A DNA stretch of 64,000 nucleotides from Tropicimonas sp033101155 (GCF_033101155.1 NZ_JAWMPX010000013.1:62001-126000); one strand, 5' to 3'; shown: positions 8,340-17,543, numbered from the stretch's first letter. Made by a program: numbers and translations. Notes: a model not told the origin generated them from the letters alone.

Positions 8340-9074
8340 CTAGGTTTTTCGGTTTCGTTTCCACTCGGAAAACAAGGTCATCGTCTCAGGATCGGTTGGT
8401 GGATAGAGGCCGAAAATCGACGCGCCCTCCTTCACCATCTCAAGGACAAAATCCTCGAACTGGGTCATCTCCGCCGCTTCGCCAGCCACGTCGTCCGCCA
8501 GATGTCTCGGGATACACACCACACCTTCATTGTCAGCAACCATCACGTCTCCCGGGAAAACCGACACACCGCCACAGGCGATCGGGTCGTTTATCGCGAC
8601 GGCATGGTGCTTGATGAGATTGGTTGGTGCGCTTGGCCGTGAATGAAAGGCCGGCATGCCCAGGGCAGCAATATCGGGCGTGTCGCGGAAGCCGCCATCG
8701 GTGACGATGCCGCGACACCCGCGGGCTTGCAGTCGGGCGGCGAGAATGCAGCCGGCCGAAGCGGCACTCGCGTCTCCGCGAGAATCTATGACAAAAACTG
8801 CGCCGTCGGGACATTCTTCGACCCCTTTTCGCTGTGCATGCGAGTGGTCTTCAAAAGATGCCAACACATCGAGGTCTTCTCGGGCCGGAATGTACCGCAG
8901 CGTAAACGCGCCGCCGACCATGTTTTCCCCCGGCTTCAATCTGCAAAGTCCCTGTAGGAAGACATTTCGAAAACCGCGTTTGAACAGTGCCGTTGTAAGT
9001 GTCGCCGTGCTGACCTGCATCAGCTTATGTCGGGTATCCTCCACCAAACCAATCACAGTTTCCGCCTTTGCCAT
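8340..9074 (-). CDS. RraA-like / HMG-aldolase family protein
   Basis: Member of the RraA-like family, which includes 4-hydroxy-4-methyl-2-oxoglutarate aldolase and oxaloacetate decarboxylase activities; some members instead inhibit RNase E. The product is 244 aa. The conserved core GIVTDGGFRDTPDI carries the Arg-Asp pair typical of catalytic members, and GDVMVADNEGVVCIP is the second conserved block. Retention of the RD pair favours an aldolase/decarboxylase of a short oxo-acid over a pure RNase regulator. It is divergent from an SDR dehydrogenase across a 287-bp intergenic region with an AT-rich dyad. The exact substrate is unknown. Confidence 0.85.
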   Translation of the reverse strand: MAKAETVIGLVEDTRHKLMQVSTATLTTALFKRGFRNVFLQGLCRLKPGENMVGGAFTLRYIPAREDLDVLASFEDHSHAQRKGVEECPDGAVFVIDSRGDASAASAGCILAARLQARGCRGIVTDGGFRDTPDIAALGMPAFHSRPSAPTNLIKHHAVAINDPIACGGVSVFPGDVMVADNEGVVCIPRHLADDVAGEAAEMTQFEDFVLEMVKEGASIFGLYPPTDPETMTLFSEWKRNRKT

Positions 9075-9101
9075 CTTTATGTGGGTCTAACCTGCTGCCT
9101 A

Positions 9102-9130
9102 CAATATTGAATATTATTTGTCAATATTTG
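9102..9130. promoter_or_regulatory. AT-rich inverted repeat, candidate operator for the RraA/SDR divergent pair
   Basis: Arms CAATATTGA (9102-9110) and TCAATATTT (9121-9129) form a 9-bp dyad with one mismatch and a 10-bp centre. This is strikingly AT-rich for such GC-rich DNA. It lies just upstream of the RraA-like gene, in the region between it and the divergent SDR gene. A TTGACA hexamer at 9213-9218 could be a -35 box for the SDR side, but its -10 partner is weak. No regulator gene is adjacent. Confidence 0.5.
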
Positions 9131-9361
9131 TTACTTTCATTCCCCTCAAGACTGTTCGGGACGATGGTCCTTTTATGCAGCATGTCGTGCCAGAGTTACG
9201 TCACGAAGAGGTTTGACAAGAGACAGGCAACGGTTGTTCTTCCCTGCCAACCAGTGTTTGGTTCGAGCAGTCCTGCAGGCTCACGAGGCCACCCAGGGAT
9301 GTTTGCGCCAGCAATTTCGTGAACTGATACGTTCCAACGCCATGGAGGCACGGAGACACCG

Positions 9362-10108
9362 ATGAAACTCAAGGGCAAGGTTGCTGTCGTCACTGGGGCC
9401 GGACGGGATATCGGACGTGCCTGCGCCGTGAAACTCGCCCATGAAGGGTGCGCGGTGGCGATCAACTACTTTGAAAGCGCGGAAGGTGCGCAACGGACGG
9501 TCGCGGAAATCACCGAGGCCGGAGGCCGCGCCTTCGCGATGCATGGGGACATGACCCAACCCGACGCCGTCCAAGCCTTTGCTGAAAAAGCCGTTGCTGA
9601 ATGGGGCCGGATCGACATCGTCGTTCCCAATACCGGTGGGCTTCTGGCTCGGAAAACACTGCCAGAGATGACGGTCGAACATTGGCAGGCGGTCCTCGAT
9701 GTGAATGTCACCTCGGCGATGCTGCTTGTCCGGGCAGCGCTTCCATTCATCCCCGATGGCGGATCGGTCACGCTGCTCGCCTCTCAGGCCGGTCGCGACG
9801 GCGGTGGTCACGGGGCGATCGCCTATGGAACGGCAAAGGGTGCGATCATGGCAATGGCGCGCGGTATGGCAAAGGAACTTGGCCCGGAAATACGGGTCAA
9901 CGCGGTGTGTCCCGGACTGATCGATACCGATTTCCACAACATGTTCACCAAGCCGGAAACCCGAGCAAGAATCGCCGAAGCAAGCTTAATGAAGCGCGAA
10001 GGAACGGCAGATGAAGTCGCCGATCTGATCGCCTTCCTGGCATCCGAAGACGCGTCCTTCATCACCGGCGCCTGTTTGGACATTAACGGCGGTACAATTT
10101 ACTCCTGA
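9362..10108 (+). CDS. SDR-family NAD(P)-dependent oxidoreductase
   Basis: Classical short-chain dehydrogenase/reductase of 248 aa. The cofactor motif TGAGRDIG is near residue 11. The usual NNAG is replaced by NTGG. The catalytic Ser is in LLASQAG and the Tyr/Lys in YGTAK. The PGLIDTDF segment and a C-terminal TGACLDINGG complete the family pattern. It probably oxidises or reduces a hydroxy/oxo compound in the same pathway as the divergent RraA-like aldolase, but the substrate cannot be deduced. The start has a GGAG-type ribosome site about 10 bases upstream. Confidence 0.92.
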   Translation: MKLKGKVAVVTGAGRDIGRACAVKLAHEGCAVAINYFESAEGAQRTVAEITEAGGRAFAMHGDMTQPDAVQAFAEKAVAEWGRIDIVVPNTGGLLARKTLPEMTVEHWQAVLDVNVTSAMLLVRAALPFIPDGGSVTLLASQAGRDGGGHGAIAYGTAKGAIMAMARGMAKELGPEIRVNAVCPGLIDTDFHNMFTKPETRARIAEASLMKREGTADEVADLIAFLASEDASFITGACLDINGGTIYS

Positions 10109-10553
10109 TATATCTGACCTCTGAGGCGACGAGCGCAAACAGATCAAGGAGTGCCTCTGGCTTTTCGCACCATCTCTGGCGAAACCAGCCAGATCCGCAG
10201 CGACCTGGTTCTGTCGGCCCCCAGACAACCGGAGGTCGAGACGTTTTTGGTCTTCGATATCGGCTTGGCGTGATCGGTCTCCAACGAGACGCCCCCGGTC
10301 GGAAAACGCGACGATTCCCGCAACTGGCGGGGTTACTGCGGTATCGCTGCAGGGTTTGACACCGCAATCGGGCGGTTCGAGACGAACCAAGCAACCGATA
10401 CGGACGGCGCGGAATATGACGAGGAGCAGCCGTTCGGTCTGACATTCCGATCAACCTTCTGACCCCTTCGCGACAAGACGGAGGTGGCTCGGAATTTAAC
10501 TCATGCAATCGGCTTGACGCCCCCGATCCGAATCCATAGAAAACGCAAGCCTT
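10109..10553. other. Gene-free stretch before tRNA-Trp
   Basis: About 445 bp between the SDR gene and the tRNA. Several frames are open for about 100 codons on the minus strand, but none has a ribosome site or a recognisable protein. I could not identify transposase or integrase remnants. It may be decayed coding DNA; nothing in it supports a firmer call. Confidence 0.4.
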
Positions 10554-10629
10554 AGGGGTATAGCTCAGCTGGTAGAGCGACGGTCTCCAAAACCGTAGGT
10601 CGCGGGTTCGAACCCTGCTGCCCCTGCCA
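10554..10629 (+). tRNA. tRNA-Trp (anticodon CCA)
   Basis: A 76-nt cloverleaf with the 3' CCA encoded. The acceptor arms AGGGGTA and TGCCCCT pair, followed by discriminator G and CCA. The D arm is GCTCAGCTGGTAGAGC. The anticodon stem ACGGT/ACCGT encloses the loop CTCCAAA, giving anticodon CCA (Trp). The T arm is GCGGGTTCGAACCCTGC. In many proteobacteria tRNA-Trp precedes secE-nusG; here neither gene is nearby. Confidence 0.97.
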
Positions 10630-10911
10630 ATCAAACCGCCGAAAAATCGCTGCTTCAAGCTTGGAATGCAAGACGATCAGTTTGCGACCTGGTTCGTCTT
10701 GGGGTCCCCGCCACTCGCAGAGAGCACCTGTCACGCTGGCCTCACGACATGAACAATCTCAACCGTTTCATGCGACAAAGCCCCTCTCCCTCTCGCTTCG
10801 CTCCCGGATAGACAGCGGCAAACGAAGACGCCATTCACACAGGGCAACGCCGCGCCGCACCGCTCTTTCGTCGAACCGGGCCGTGCGTCCGGATAACTCG
10901 GAGGCACCGCC

Positions 10912-12984
10912 ATGACATCCAAGGTCTCGCAGGAAATTCTCGACGCGCTCACCGATGTCGTGATGCCGCGGCTTCAGTCCGATCCCGGCATCACGGACAT
11001 GCTGACCTGCAAGGGGTATGAGATTCCAGTCTGCCGGAGCGGCTGTGTCATTGTCGGAAGCGGCGCAGCGGGGTTGCGCAGCGCGGTCGAACTGAAACGG
11101 CGGACAGGCGACGTCATCATCGTGAGCCAGAGCGCCTGGGGTGGCACATCGGCCTGTTCGGGGTCTGACAAGCAGACCCTGCACACAGCCAATACATCCG
11201 ATCGGGGGGATGATTTCCGCGCCATGGCCGAAGCGCTTCGGGCCGGCGGCGCGATGGACGAGGACACCGCCTATATCGAAGCGGTCGGGTCGCCGCGCGC
11301 CATGGCCTCGCTGCAATTTCTCGGCCTGCCGATCCCGCAGGACCGGCTGGGCGGGACCCTGCGGTATCAGACCGATCATGACGAGACGGGCCGCGCGACG
11401 AGCTGCGGGCCGAGGACATCGCGGCTCATGGTTCAGGTCCTCGCGCAGGAAACGCTCCGCCTTGGCATTCCCTTCTTCAACCAGACGACGGGCGTCAAGA
11501 TCCTCAAGGACGGAACCGGAGCAGTCGCGGGCCTGCTTGCCCTGCGCCCCAGGGACCGGACGGAGGCGAACCCGCTCGGCCTCGTGCTGTTTCGCTGTAA
11601 GACCCTTGTGCTGGCCGCCGGAGGACCGGGGGAGCTTTACCGCGACAGCGTCTTCCCCAATGGTTGTTTCGGGTCTCTCGGGATGGCGCTGGAGGCAGGC
11701 GTCGAACTGGTCAACATCACCGAGAGCCAGTTCGGCATCGGCACCCGCCGGGAGGGCTTCCCCTGGAACCTGTCGGGCACCTATGTGCAAAGCATCCCGC
11801 ATATCTATTCGCGCGATGCCGTTGGCACGGAGCACCATTTCCTCGGCGACTATTTCCGGACGACCCGGGAGCTGGCCTCCAACGTCTTCCGGAAGGGCTA
11901 CCAGTGGCCCTTCCACGCGACCCGGATGCTCGAATTCGGTTCCAGCCTCGTTGACCTCGCCATCTTCCGCGAGGGCGAGGCCGGCCGAAAGGTCTTCATG
12001 GATTTCAACCGCAATCCTCTCCCGGTGCCGGGCGACCAGCCTTTCAGCCTCGACCGGTTGGACCCGGATGTGCGCGCCTATCTCGGCACGGCAGGGGCAA
12101 ATCAGGACCTGCCGATCGACCGGTTGCGCCACATGAACCCGCTCGCGATCGAGCTCTATCGGCGCTACAAAGTCGACATTGCCGCCGATCCCCTCGAATT
12201 CGCCGTCAACAACCAGCATATGAACGGCGGCATCGCAGTCGATTCCTGGGGGCGGAGCAATCTGCCCGGACTCTATGCTGTCGGCGAGGCTGCGGGGACG
12301 CATGGAGTGACGCGTCCGGGCGGCTCGGCGCTGAATGCCGGTCAGGTCTTCGGAACCCGCGTGGCCGAACATGTGGCTGGCAGCGGAACAGCGGAGGACG
12401 CCGGGTTTGCCGGTATCGACCTGCCGCTCGAACGGGCCGTGGACGAGATCCGTACGGTTCTGCAACCGGAGAGCCAATGCGACCTGTCCTCGGTCCGGGA
12501 AAGCGTCCAGTCCCGGATGAGTGACACGGCCGGGATCATCTGCCGCCCCGGAGAGATCGCCGAGGCGCTGCGCGCGGCGCAGGAGCTGAACGAGGAGATC
12601 AGCGCTCAAGGCATCGCCATCGCAAAGCCGTCCGAGGCCGGACGCGTCCTGCAATGGCAACAGATGGCGCTGGTCTCCGAAGCCGTTCTGGCAGCGCTCG
12701 ATTTCTACATTCGCCATGGTGGTGGCAGCCGGGGCGCCCGGGCAATTTGCGATGACACGGGAACGGGGGTGCCGAGCGCGCGGACGGCATCGCTGGAGGC
12801 CTATCGCTTCCGGGAGGAGACCGCGCAACACAAGGCGGAGCAGATCATCGTTTCCCTGCAGGATCGCCGGATACAGGTTTCAACCCGGGAAATCCGTCGT
12901 CTCGACGACTCGGTGAAGTCCGTCTTCGAACGAGACTGGCCGGACTGGCTGACCGGCGCCCTCTATCGAGACGCGCCGGACTGA
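10912..12984 (+). CDS. FAD-dependent oxidoreductase, fumarate reductase/succinate dehydrogenase flavoprotein type
   Basis: Predicted FAD enzyme of 690 aa. The dinucleotide motif VIVGSGAAGLRSAVEL is at about residues 45-60. GGTSACSGSDKQTLH follows, and a C-terminal FAD segment LYAVGEAAGTHGVTRPGGSALNAGQVFGTR closes the domain. The layout matches the flavoprotein superfamily of fumarate reductase, succinate dehydrogenase and L-aspartate oxidase, but no iron-sulfur or membrane partner gene is adjacent, so it is probably a soluble stand-alone enzyme. A GGAGG site precedes the ATG. The substrate is unknown. It sits between tRNA-Trp and convergent argF. Confidence 0.85.
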   Translation: MTSKVSQEILDALTDVVMPRLQSDPGITDMLTCKGYEIPVCRSGCVIVGSGAAGLRSAVELKRRTGDVIIVSQSAWGGTSACSGSDKQTLHTANTSDRGDDFRAMAEALRAGGAMDEDTAYIEAVGSPRAMASLQFLGLPIPQDRLGGTLRYQTDHDETGRATSCGPRTSRLMVQVLAQETLRLGIPFFNQTTGVKILKDGTGAVAGLLALRPRDRTEANPLGLVLFRCKTLVLAAGGPGELYRDSVFPNGCFGSLGMALEAGVELVNITESQFGIGTRREGFPWNLSGTYVQSIPHIYSRDAVGTEHHFLGDYFRTTRELASNVFRKGYQWPFHATRMLEFGSSLVDLAIFREGEAGRKVFMDFNRNPLPVPGDQPFSLDRLDPDVRAYLGTAGANQDLPIDRLRHMNPLAIELYRRYKVDIAADPLEFAVNNQHMNGGIAVDSWGRSNLPGLYAVGEAAGTHGVTRPGGSALNAGQVFGTRVAEHVAGSGTAEDAGFAGIDLPLERAVDEIRTVLQPESQCDLSSVRESVQSRMSDTAGIICRPGEIAEALRAAQELNEEISAQGIAIAKPSEAGRVLQWQQMALVSEAVLAALDFYIRHGGGSRGARAICDDTGTGVPSARTASLEAYRFREETAQHKAEQIIVSLQDRRIQVSTREIRRLDDSVKSVFERDWPDWLTGALYRDAPD

Positions 12985-13045
12985 GAGAGCTCGCTTGCGG
13001 CCTTGCCGCTGACGCGGGTGGGCGACCCTCACCCGATCCAAGCGA

Positions 13046-13972
13046 TCAGAGGCCGAGGCACCAGCGCATGACCGCCTTCTGGGCGTGCAGCCGGTTCTCC
13101 GCCTCGTCGAAGATCACCGATTGCGGACCGTCCATGACCTCGCTGGTGGCTTCCTCGTTCCGATGCGCCGGCAGGCAATGCATGAAGAGCGCGTCGGAAC
13201 CGGCGGCTTCCATCAGCTCTTCGTTGACCTGATACGGGCGCAACAGGTTGTGGCGACGTTCCTGGGCAGACTGGCTGTCATGCATCGACAGCCACGTATC
13301 GGTAACCACGAGATCGGCTCCCTGAACCGCCTTGAACGGGTCGCGCTCGATGGCGATGGAAGCGCCCTTGGCGCGCGCTTCGCCGACGAAGACATCCTCC
13401 GGGTCAAGCACTTGCGGCCCGGTGAAGGTCAGATCGAACCCGAACTGGCCGGCGGCATGGATGAAGGACGCACAGACATTGTTGCCGTCGCCCGACCAGA
13501 CCACCTTCTTGCCCGCGATCGGACCGCGATGCTCCTCGAATGTGAGGATATCGGCCATGATCTGGCAGGGGTGGCTCCGGTCGGTCAGCCCGTTGATCAC
13601 CGGCACGGAGGAGTATTCCGCAAGCTCCTGCAGAACGGCCTCCTCGAAGGTCCGGATCATGATCATGTCGACATAGCGGGAGAGGACACGGGCGGTGTCG
13701 GCGATGGTTTCGCCATGGCCGAGTTGCATTTCCTTGCCCGAGAGCACCATGGTCTGCCCGCCCATCTGGCGCACGCCGACATCAAAGGAGACGCGGGTTC
13801 TCGTCGAAGGCTTTTCGAAGATCAGCGCGACCATCTGGCCAGCCAGCGGGGTCTCGTCATCTGGCTGGCCCTTGGGGCGGCCATTGCGAGCGTCCTTGAT
13901 GGACCGGGCGGTATCGATGATGGTCCGCAGCTGGTCCGGCGCCGTGGTGTTGATATCGAGGAAATGATTCAT
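13046..13972 (-). CDS. argF: Ornithine carbamoyltransferase
   Basis: Makes citrulline from ornithine and carbamoyl phosphate in arginine biosynthesis; cytoplasmic and normally trimeric. The product is 308 aa. It shows the carbamoyl-phosphate motif FEKPSTRTRVSFDVG (STRTR), the HPCQ motif in DRSHPCQIMAD, and the ornithine-binding HCLPAHR. It lies downstream of argD on the same strand, with a gap of about 100 bp, so the two are probably one transcription unit. Confidence 0.97.
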   Translation of the reverse strand: MNHFLDINTTAPDQLRTIIDTARSIKDARNGRPKGQPDDETPLAGQMVALIFEKPSTRTRVSFDVGVRQMGGQTMVLSGKEMQLGHGETIADTARVLSRYVDMIMIRTFEEAVLQELAEYSSVPVINGLTDRSHPCQIMADILTFEEHRGPIAGKKVVWSGDGNNVCASFIHAAGQFGFDLTFTGPQVLDPEDVFVGEARAKGASIAIERDPFKAVQGADLVVTDTWLSMHDSQSAQERRHNLLRPYQVNEELMEAAGSDALFMHCLPAHRNEEATSEVMDGPQSVIFDEAENRLHAQKAVMRWCLGL

Positions 13973-14070
13973 GAGCTTGGTCTTTCTTGGAGAGTTGGGA
14001 GGGGGGCCGTCTGCCCCCCGCGCGCCCTGCGCGCTCCCCCCGAGGATTTATCTGGAAAATGGATGCGGTT

Positions 14071-15249
14071 TCAGGCGCTCGCGGCTCGGGTCGCCGTTCG
14101 GTCGAGCCGGGTGAGGGCGTCGGAGATTTCCTCTTCGGAAATGTTGAGCGCGGGCAGGAGGCGGATCGTGTTCTCGGCGGCCGGGATGGTGAGCACCTCC
14201 TCGGCATAGCCCGATGCGACCACATCGCCGGCGGGAAGCTTGCATTTGAGACCCAGCATCAGCCCCTCGCCGCGCACCGCCTCAAAGACGTCCGGATGAG
14301 CCGCGACAAGGCCTTCGAGGCCCTGGCGGAGCTGGCCGGACTTGCGGTTGACCTCTTCAAGGAAGGCTGGCGCACCGACGATTTCGAGCACCGCGAGCGC
14401 CACGGCGCAGCCCAGCGGGTTGCCGCCATAGGTGGAGCCATGGGTGCCGGCGGTCATGCCGGAGGCGGCATCCTCGGTGGCGAGCACCGCGCCGATCGGG
14501 AAGCCACCGCCGATACCCTTGGCAACCATCATGATATCCGGCGAGATGCCGGTCCATTCATGGGCGAAGAGCTTGCCGGTGCGGCCCATGCCGCATTGGA
14601 CCTCGTCAAGGATCAGCAGCGTGCCAGTGGCGTCGCAGGCCGCCCGCATACCCTTCAGGCAGGCGTCGTTGAGGGTGCGAATGCCGCCCTCGCCCTGGAT
14701 CGGCTCGATCAGCACGGCGCCGATCTCCGGATCCTTCATCGCTTCCGCGAAGGCCTCGTGGTCGCCAAATGGCAGATGCACGAAGCCGGGCAGGAGCGGG
14801 CCGAAGCCTTCCGTCATCTTTACCGAGCCGGAGGCGGCAATGGCGGCTGAGGAACGGCCGTGGAACGAGCCTTCGAAGGTGATGATCTTCATCCGCTCCG
14901 ACTGCCCTTTCTCATGCCAGTATTTCCGCGCCATCTTGATCGCGAGTTCGGCCGCCTCGGTGCCGGAATTGGTGAAGAAACAGGTATCCGCGAAGGTCAG
15001 CTCGGTCAGCCGGTCCGCGAGGGCCTCCTGCTTGTCCACATGGTAGAGATTGGACGTATGCCAGAGCGCGCCGGCCTGCTCGTTCAACGCCCGAACCAAC
15101 GCGGGGTGGGCGTGACCGAGCGCGTTGACCGCGATGCCTGCGCCGAGATCGAGAAAACGTCGACCATCCGCCTCCACGAGCCAGCAGCCTTCGCCCTTCA
15201 CGAAGTGGAGCGGTGCGCGGTTATAGGTCGGCAGAACGGAGGGGATCAT
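14071..15249 (-). CDS. argD: Acetylornithine aminotransferase
   Basis: PLP-dependent class III transaminase that converts N-acetylglutamate semialdehyde to N-acetylornithine; members often also act in lysine synthesis. The product is 392 aa from the ATG at 15249, which follows GAGGA at good spacing; the GTG at 15264 is less likely. Visible motifs are FFTNSGTEAAELAIK, ILDEVQCGMGRTGK and the PLP lysine in MMVAKGIGGGFPIGA. It is the first gene of an argD-argF pair and is divergent from ispH across 280 bp. Confidence 0.95.
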   Translation of the reverse strand: MIPSVLPTYNRAPLHFVKGEGCWLVEADGRRFLDLGAGIAVNALGHAHPALVRALNEQAGALWHTSNLYHVDKQEALADRLTELTFADTCFFTNSGTEAAELAIKMARKYWHEKGQSERMKIITFEGSFHGRSSAAIAASGSVKMTEGFGPLLPGFVHLPFGDHEAFAEAMKDPEIGAVLIEPIQGEGGIRTLNDACLKGMRAACDATGTLLILDEVQCGMGRTGKLFAHEWTGISPDIMMVAKGIGGGFPIGAVLATEDAASGMTAGTHGSTYGGNPLGCAVALAVLEIVGAPAFLEEVNRKSGQLRQGLEGLVAAHPDVFEAVRGEGLMLGLKCKLPAGDVVASGYAEEVLTIPAAENTIRLLPALNISEEEISDALTRLDRTATRAASA

Positions 15250-15529
15250 GTTCGGTTTCCTCACTTCAGGAAGTGAAATCAGTGCCCGAGGGGCAAATGG
15301 GTGTCAATGAGGGAAGGCGGGGGTGCGCGGAATCGGCCGGCCGTGCGAGGACGGTCGGGTCAGCGGCTGCGTCGGACGCGTCGCGAAAGGGTATATGCGC
15401 AGAGGGTCGCCATGACCGCCAACTAGCCCTTTCGAAAGCCGGGCGCCAGTTCTTTCTTGAACGTGCTGACGGGAAATCCGGCTGGACGGATCGCAGCGCG
15501 CAGCTTACCTCTGTGGCTCGGAGGTGCCC

Positions 15530-16483
15530 ATGACCAGACCCGCCCTGACACTCTACCTCGCCGCCCCGCGCGGCTTCTGCGCCGGCGTCGACCGGGCGAT
15601 CAAGATCGTCGAGATGGCGCTCGAGAAATGGGGCGCGCCGGTCTATGTGCGCCACGAGATCGTGCATAACCGCTTCGCCGTGGACGGGCTGCGGGAAAAG
15701 GGCGCGGTCTTCGTCGAGGAACTCGACGAGTGCCCCGAGGACAGGCCGGTGATCTTTTCCGCCCATGGTGTACCGAAAGCGGTGCCGGCGGAGGCGGAGC
15801 GGCGCGAGATGGTCTTTGTGGACGCGACCTGCCCGCTGGTCAGCAAGGTGCATATCGAGGCCGAGCGCCATGCCGAGGAAGGCTTGCAGATCGTGATGAT
15901 CGGACATGCCGGCCACCCCGAGACTATCGGCACGATGGGGCAGCTGCCCGATGGTGACGTGCTGCTGGTCGAGACGGCCGAGGATGTGGCCGGGCTGGAC
16001 GTGCGCGACCCGGAAAAGCTGGCCTATGTGACGCAGACGACGCTGTCGATCGATGACACGGCAGGTGTCGTGGCGGCGCTTCAAGCGCGCTTTCCGGCCA
16101 TTGTCGGGCCGCACAAGGAAGACATCTGCTATGCCACGACCAACCGGCAAGAGGCCGTAAAGGCGGTGGCGCCGCGGGTCGACGCGCTGCTTGTCGTGGG
16201 CGCGCCAAACTCGTCCAATTCGCGGCGGCTGGTCGAGGTCGGCGCAAAGGCGGGTTGTGCTTATTCGCAGCTCGTCCAGCGGGCGAGCGATATCGACTGG
16301 CGGGCGCTGGAAGGGATCTCCACATTGGCCGTGACCGCCGGGGCATCGGCGCCGGAAGTGCTGATCCGCGAGGTGATCGACGCATTCTCGGAGCGCTTTG
16401 ACGTGACCGTGGAGACGGTCGAGACCGCTGTGGAAAAGGTCGAGTTCAAGGTGCCGCGCGTGTTGCGGGAAGCGGCGGAATGA
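15530..16483 (+). CDS. ispH: 4-hydroxy-3-methylbut-2-enyl diphosphate reductase
   Basis: Last enzyme of the MEP isoprenoid pathway; it reduces HMBPP to IPP and DMAPP with an iron-sulfur cluster. The three cluster cysteines are in GFCAGVDRA, DATCPLVSKVH and DICYATTNRQEA. The SSNS motif occurs in VVGAPNSSNSRRL. The product is 317 aa from the ATG at 15530, which follows GGAGG; a GTG at 15524 lies on top of that ribosome site. Its stop overlaps the start of the LysE-family gene (ATGA), beginning a run of four overlapping genes. Confidence 0.97.
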   Translation: MTRPALTLYLAAPRGFCAGVDRAIKIVEMALEKWGAPVYVRHEIVHNRFAVDGLREKGAVFVEELDECPEDRPVIFSAHGVPKAVPAEAERREMVFVDATCPLVSKVHIEAERHAEEGLQIVMIGHAGHPETIGTMGQLPDGDVLLVETAEDVAGLDVRDPEKLAYVTQTTLSIDDTAGVVAALQARFPAIVGPHKEDICYATTNRQEAVKAVAPRVDALLVVGAPNSSNSRRLVEVGAKAGCAYSQLVQRASDIDWRALEGISTLAVTAGASAPEVLIREVIDAFSERFDVTVETVETAVEKVEFKVPRVLREAAE

Positions 16484-17094
16484 TCTCGCTGCAATTCCTC
16501 ATCACCGCTTTCGTTGTCGTCGTCGCACCGGGGACCGGCGTCGTCTACACGTTGGCCATCGGCTTGGGACAGGGGCGCCGGGCCTCCGTCTGGGCCGCGC
16601 TTGGCTGCACCTTCGGCATCCTTCCCCATCTGGCAGCGGCGGTCCTCGGGCTGGCGGCGGTTCTGCACACCTCCGCCCTGCTCTTCCAGCTGGTAAAATT
16701 CGCCGGTGTGGCCTACCTGCTCTGGCTGGCCTGGCAGGCGCTTCGGTCCGGCGGGGCGCTGGCGATTGCACCCCGTGAAGGGGCGCCGAAAGCCTGGCCG
16801 ATTGCCCGGCGCGGCGCGCTGATCAATATCCTCAACCCGAAGCTCTCGATCTTTTTCCTCGCGCTGCTGCCGCCCTTCCTTTCGGGCGACCCGGCGCGCG
16901 CCACTGCCGAAATGCTCCAACTTGGCGCCGTCTTCATGGCGATGACGCTGGCCGTCTTCGTGCTCTACGGCGCCTTCGCGGCCGCCGCGCGGGACGCGGT
17001 TCTCTCCTCCGAACGCGCGATGCGTTGGCTCAACCGCTCCTTCGCAGCGATCTTCGCCGCCCTCGGCGTTCGACTGGCGCTGGAGCGGGCATGA
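16480..17094 (+). CDS. LysE/RhtB-family amino acid exporter
   Basis: Predicted inner-membrane exporter of amino acids or derivatives, 204 aa, with about six hydrophobic segments. The N-terminal FVVVVAPGTGVVYTLAIGLGQG matches the conserved start of the family (PGP-like turn). The middle INILNPKLSIFFLALLPPFL is the conserved NPK block. The substrate is not predictable. It overlaps ispH by 4 bp and the DUF3429 gene by 4 bp (ATGA in both cases), so translation is probably coupled. Confidence 0.9.
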   Translation: MISLQFLITAFVVVVAPGTGVVYTLAIGLGQGRRASVWAALGCTFGILPHLAAAVLGLAAVLHTSALLFQLVKFAGVAYLLWLAWQALRSGGALAIAPREGAPKAWPIARRGALINILNPKLSIFFLALLPPFLSGDPARATAEMLQLGAVFMAMTLAVFVLYGAFAAAARDAVLSSERAMRWLNRSFAAIFAALGVRLALERA

Positions 17095-17543
17095 AGGGAA
17101 TTCCGCAAACCGCTTTGTGGCTGAGCATTGCCGGTCTGGTGCCCTTTGTCTGGGGGGCGCTCACGCGGATTTCATCCGACTTCCAAGTGATGTCGCTGCA
17201 GCTTGGAGGCGCGCGCTTTGTTGCGCCGCAGGTCAACCTGTTCTACGGGATGATCATTCTGGCCTTCATGTCCGGCGTCCTCTGGGGCTTTGCCGCCAAA
17301 GCGAATGGCAAGATGGCAGCGCGCGGATACGCATTGTCCGTGATCCCGGCACTCTGGATTTTTCTCACGGGAGGGGGCCTGTCCGCCGACACGGCGGTTG
17401 ACCTCATCCTCGGCTTCCTCGGGGTTCTCCTGATCGACTGGCATTTCTGGCGCAACGGACTGACCCCGCCTTGGTGGATGGCTCTGCGGGTTCCGATGAC
17501 GGGAGCGGTTGTCCTGTGCCTCGGCGTCGAGGTCTTTCACTGA
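17091..17543 (+). CDS. DUF3429 family membrane protein
   Basis: A 150-aa integral membrane protein with about five hydrophobic segments, resembling the DUF3429/TMEM69 family, whose function is not established. The start IPQTALWLSIAGLVPFVWGAL is typical of that family. The ATG at 17091 overlaps the stop of the LysE gene, and the TGA at the end shares a base with the next ATG. Its place in a coupled run does not reveal its job. Confidence 0.8.
   Translation: MKGIPQTALWLSIAGLVPFVWGALTRISSDFQVMSLQLGGARFVAPQVNLFYGMIILAFMSGVLWGFAAKANGKMAARGYALSVIPALWIFLTGGGLSADTAVDLILGFLGVLLIDWHFWRNGLTPPWWMALRVPMTGAVVLCLGVEVFH

Noticed and set aside
10109..10550. Possible transposase remnant before tRNA-Trp
   Set aside because: No recognisable transposase motifs, terminal inverted repeats or target duplications could be seen.
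10554..10629. tRNA-Trp as an integration site
   Set aside because: No integrase gene and no duplicate of the tRNA 3' end were found nearby.
10768..12831. Long minus-strand open frame antisense to the flavoprotein
   Set aside because: Arg/Pro/Ala-biased composition, no ribosome site, and the plus strand encodes a complete flavoprotein with clear FAD motifs.
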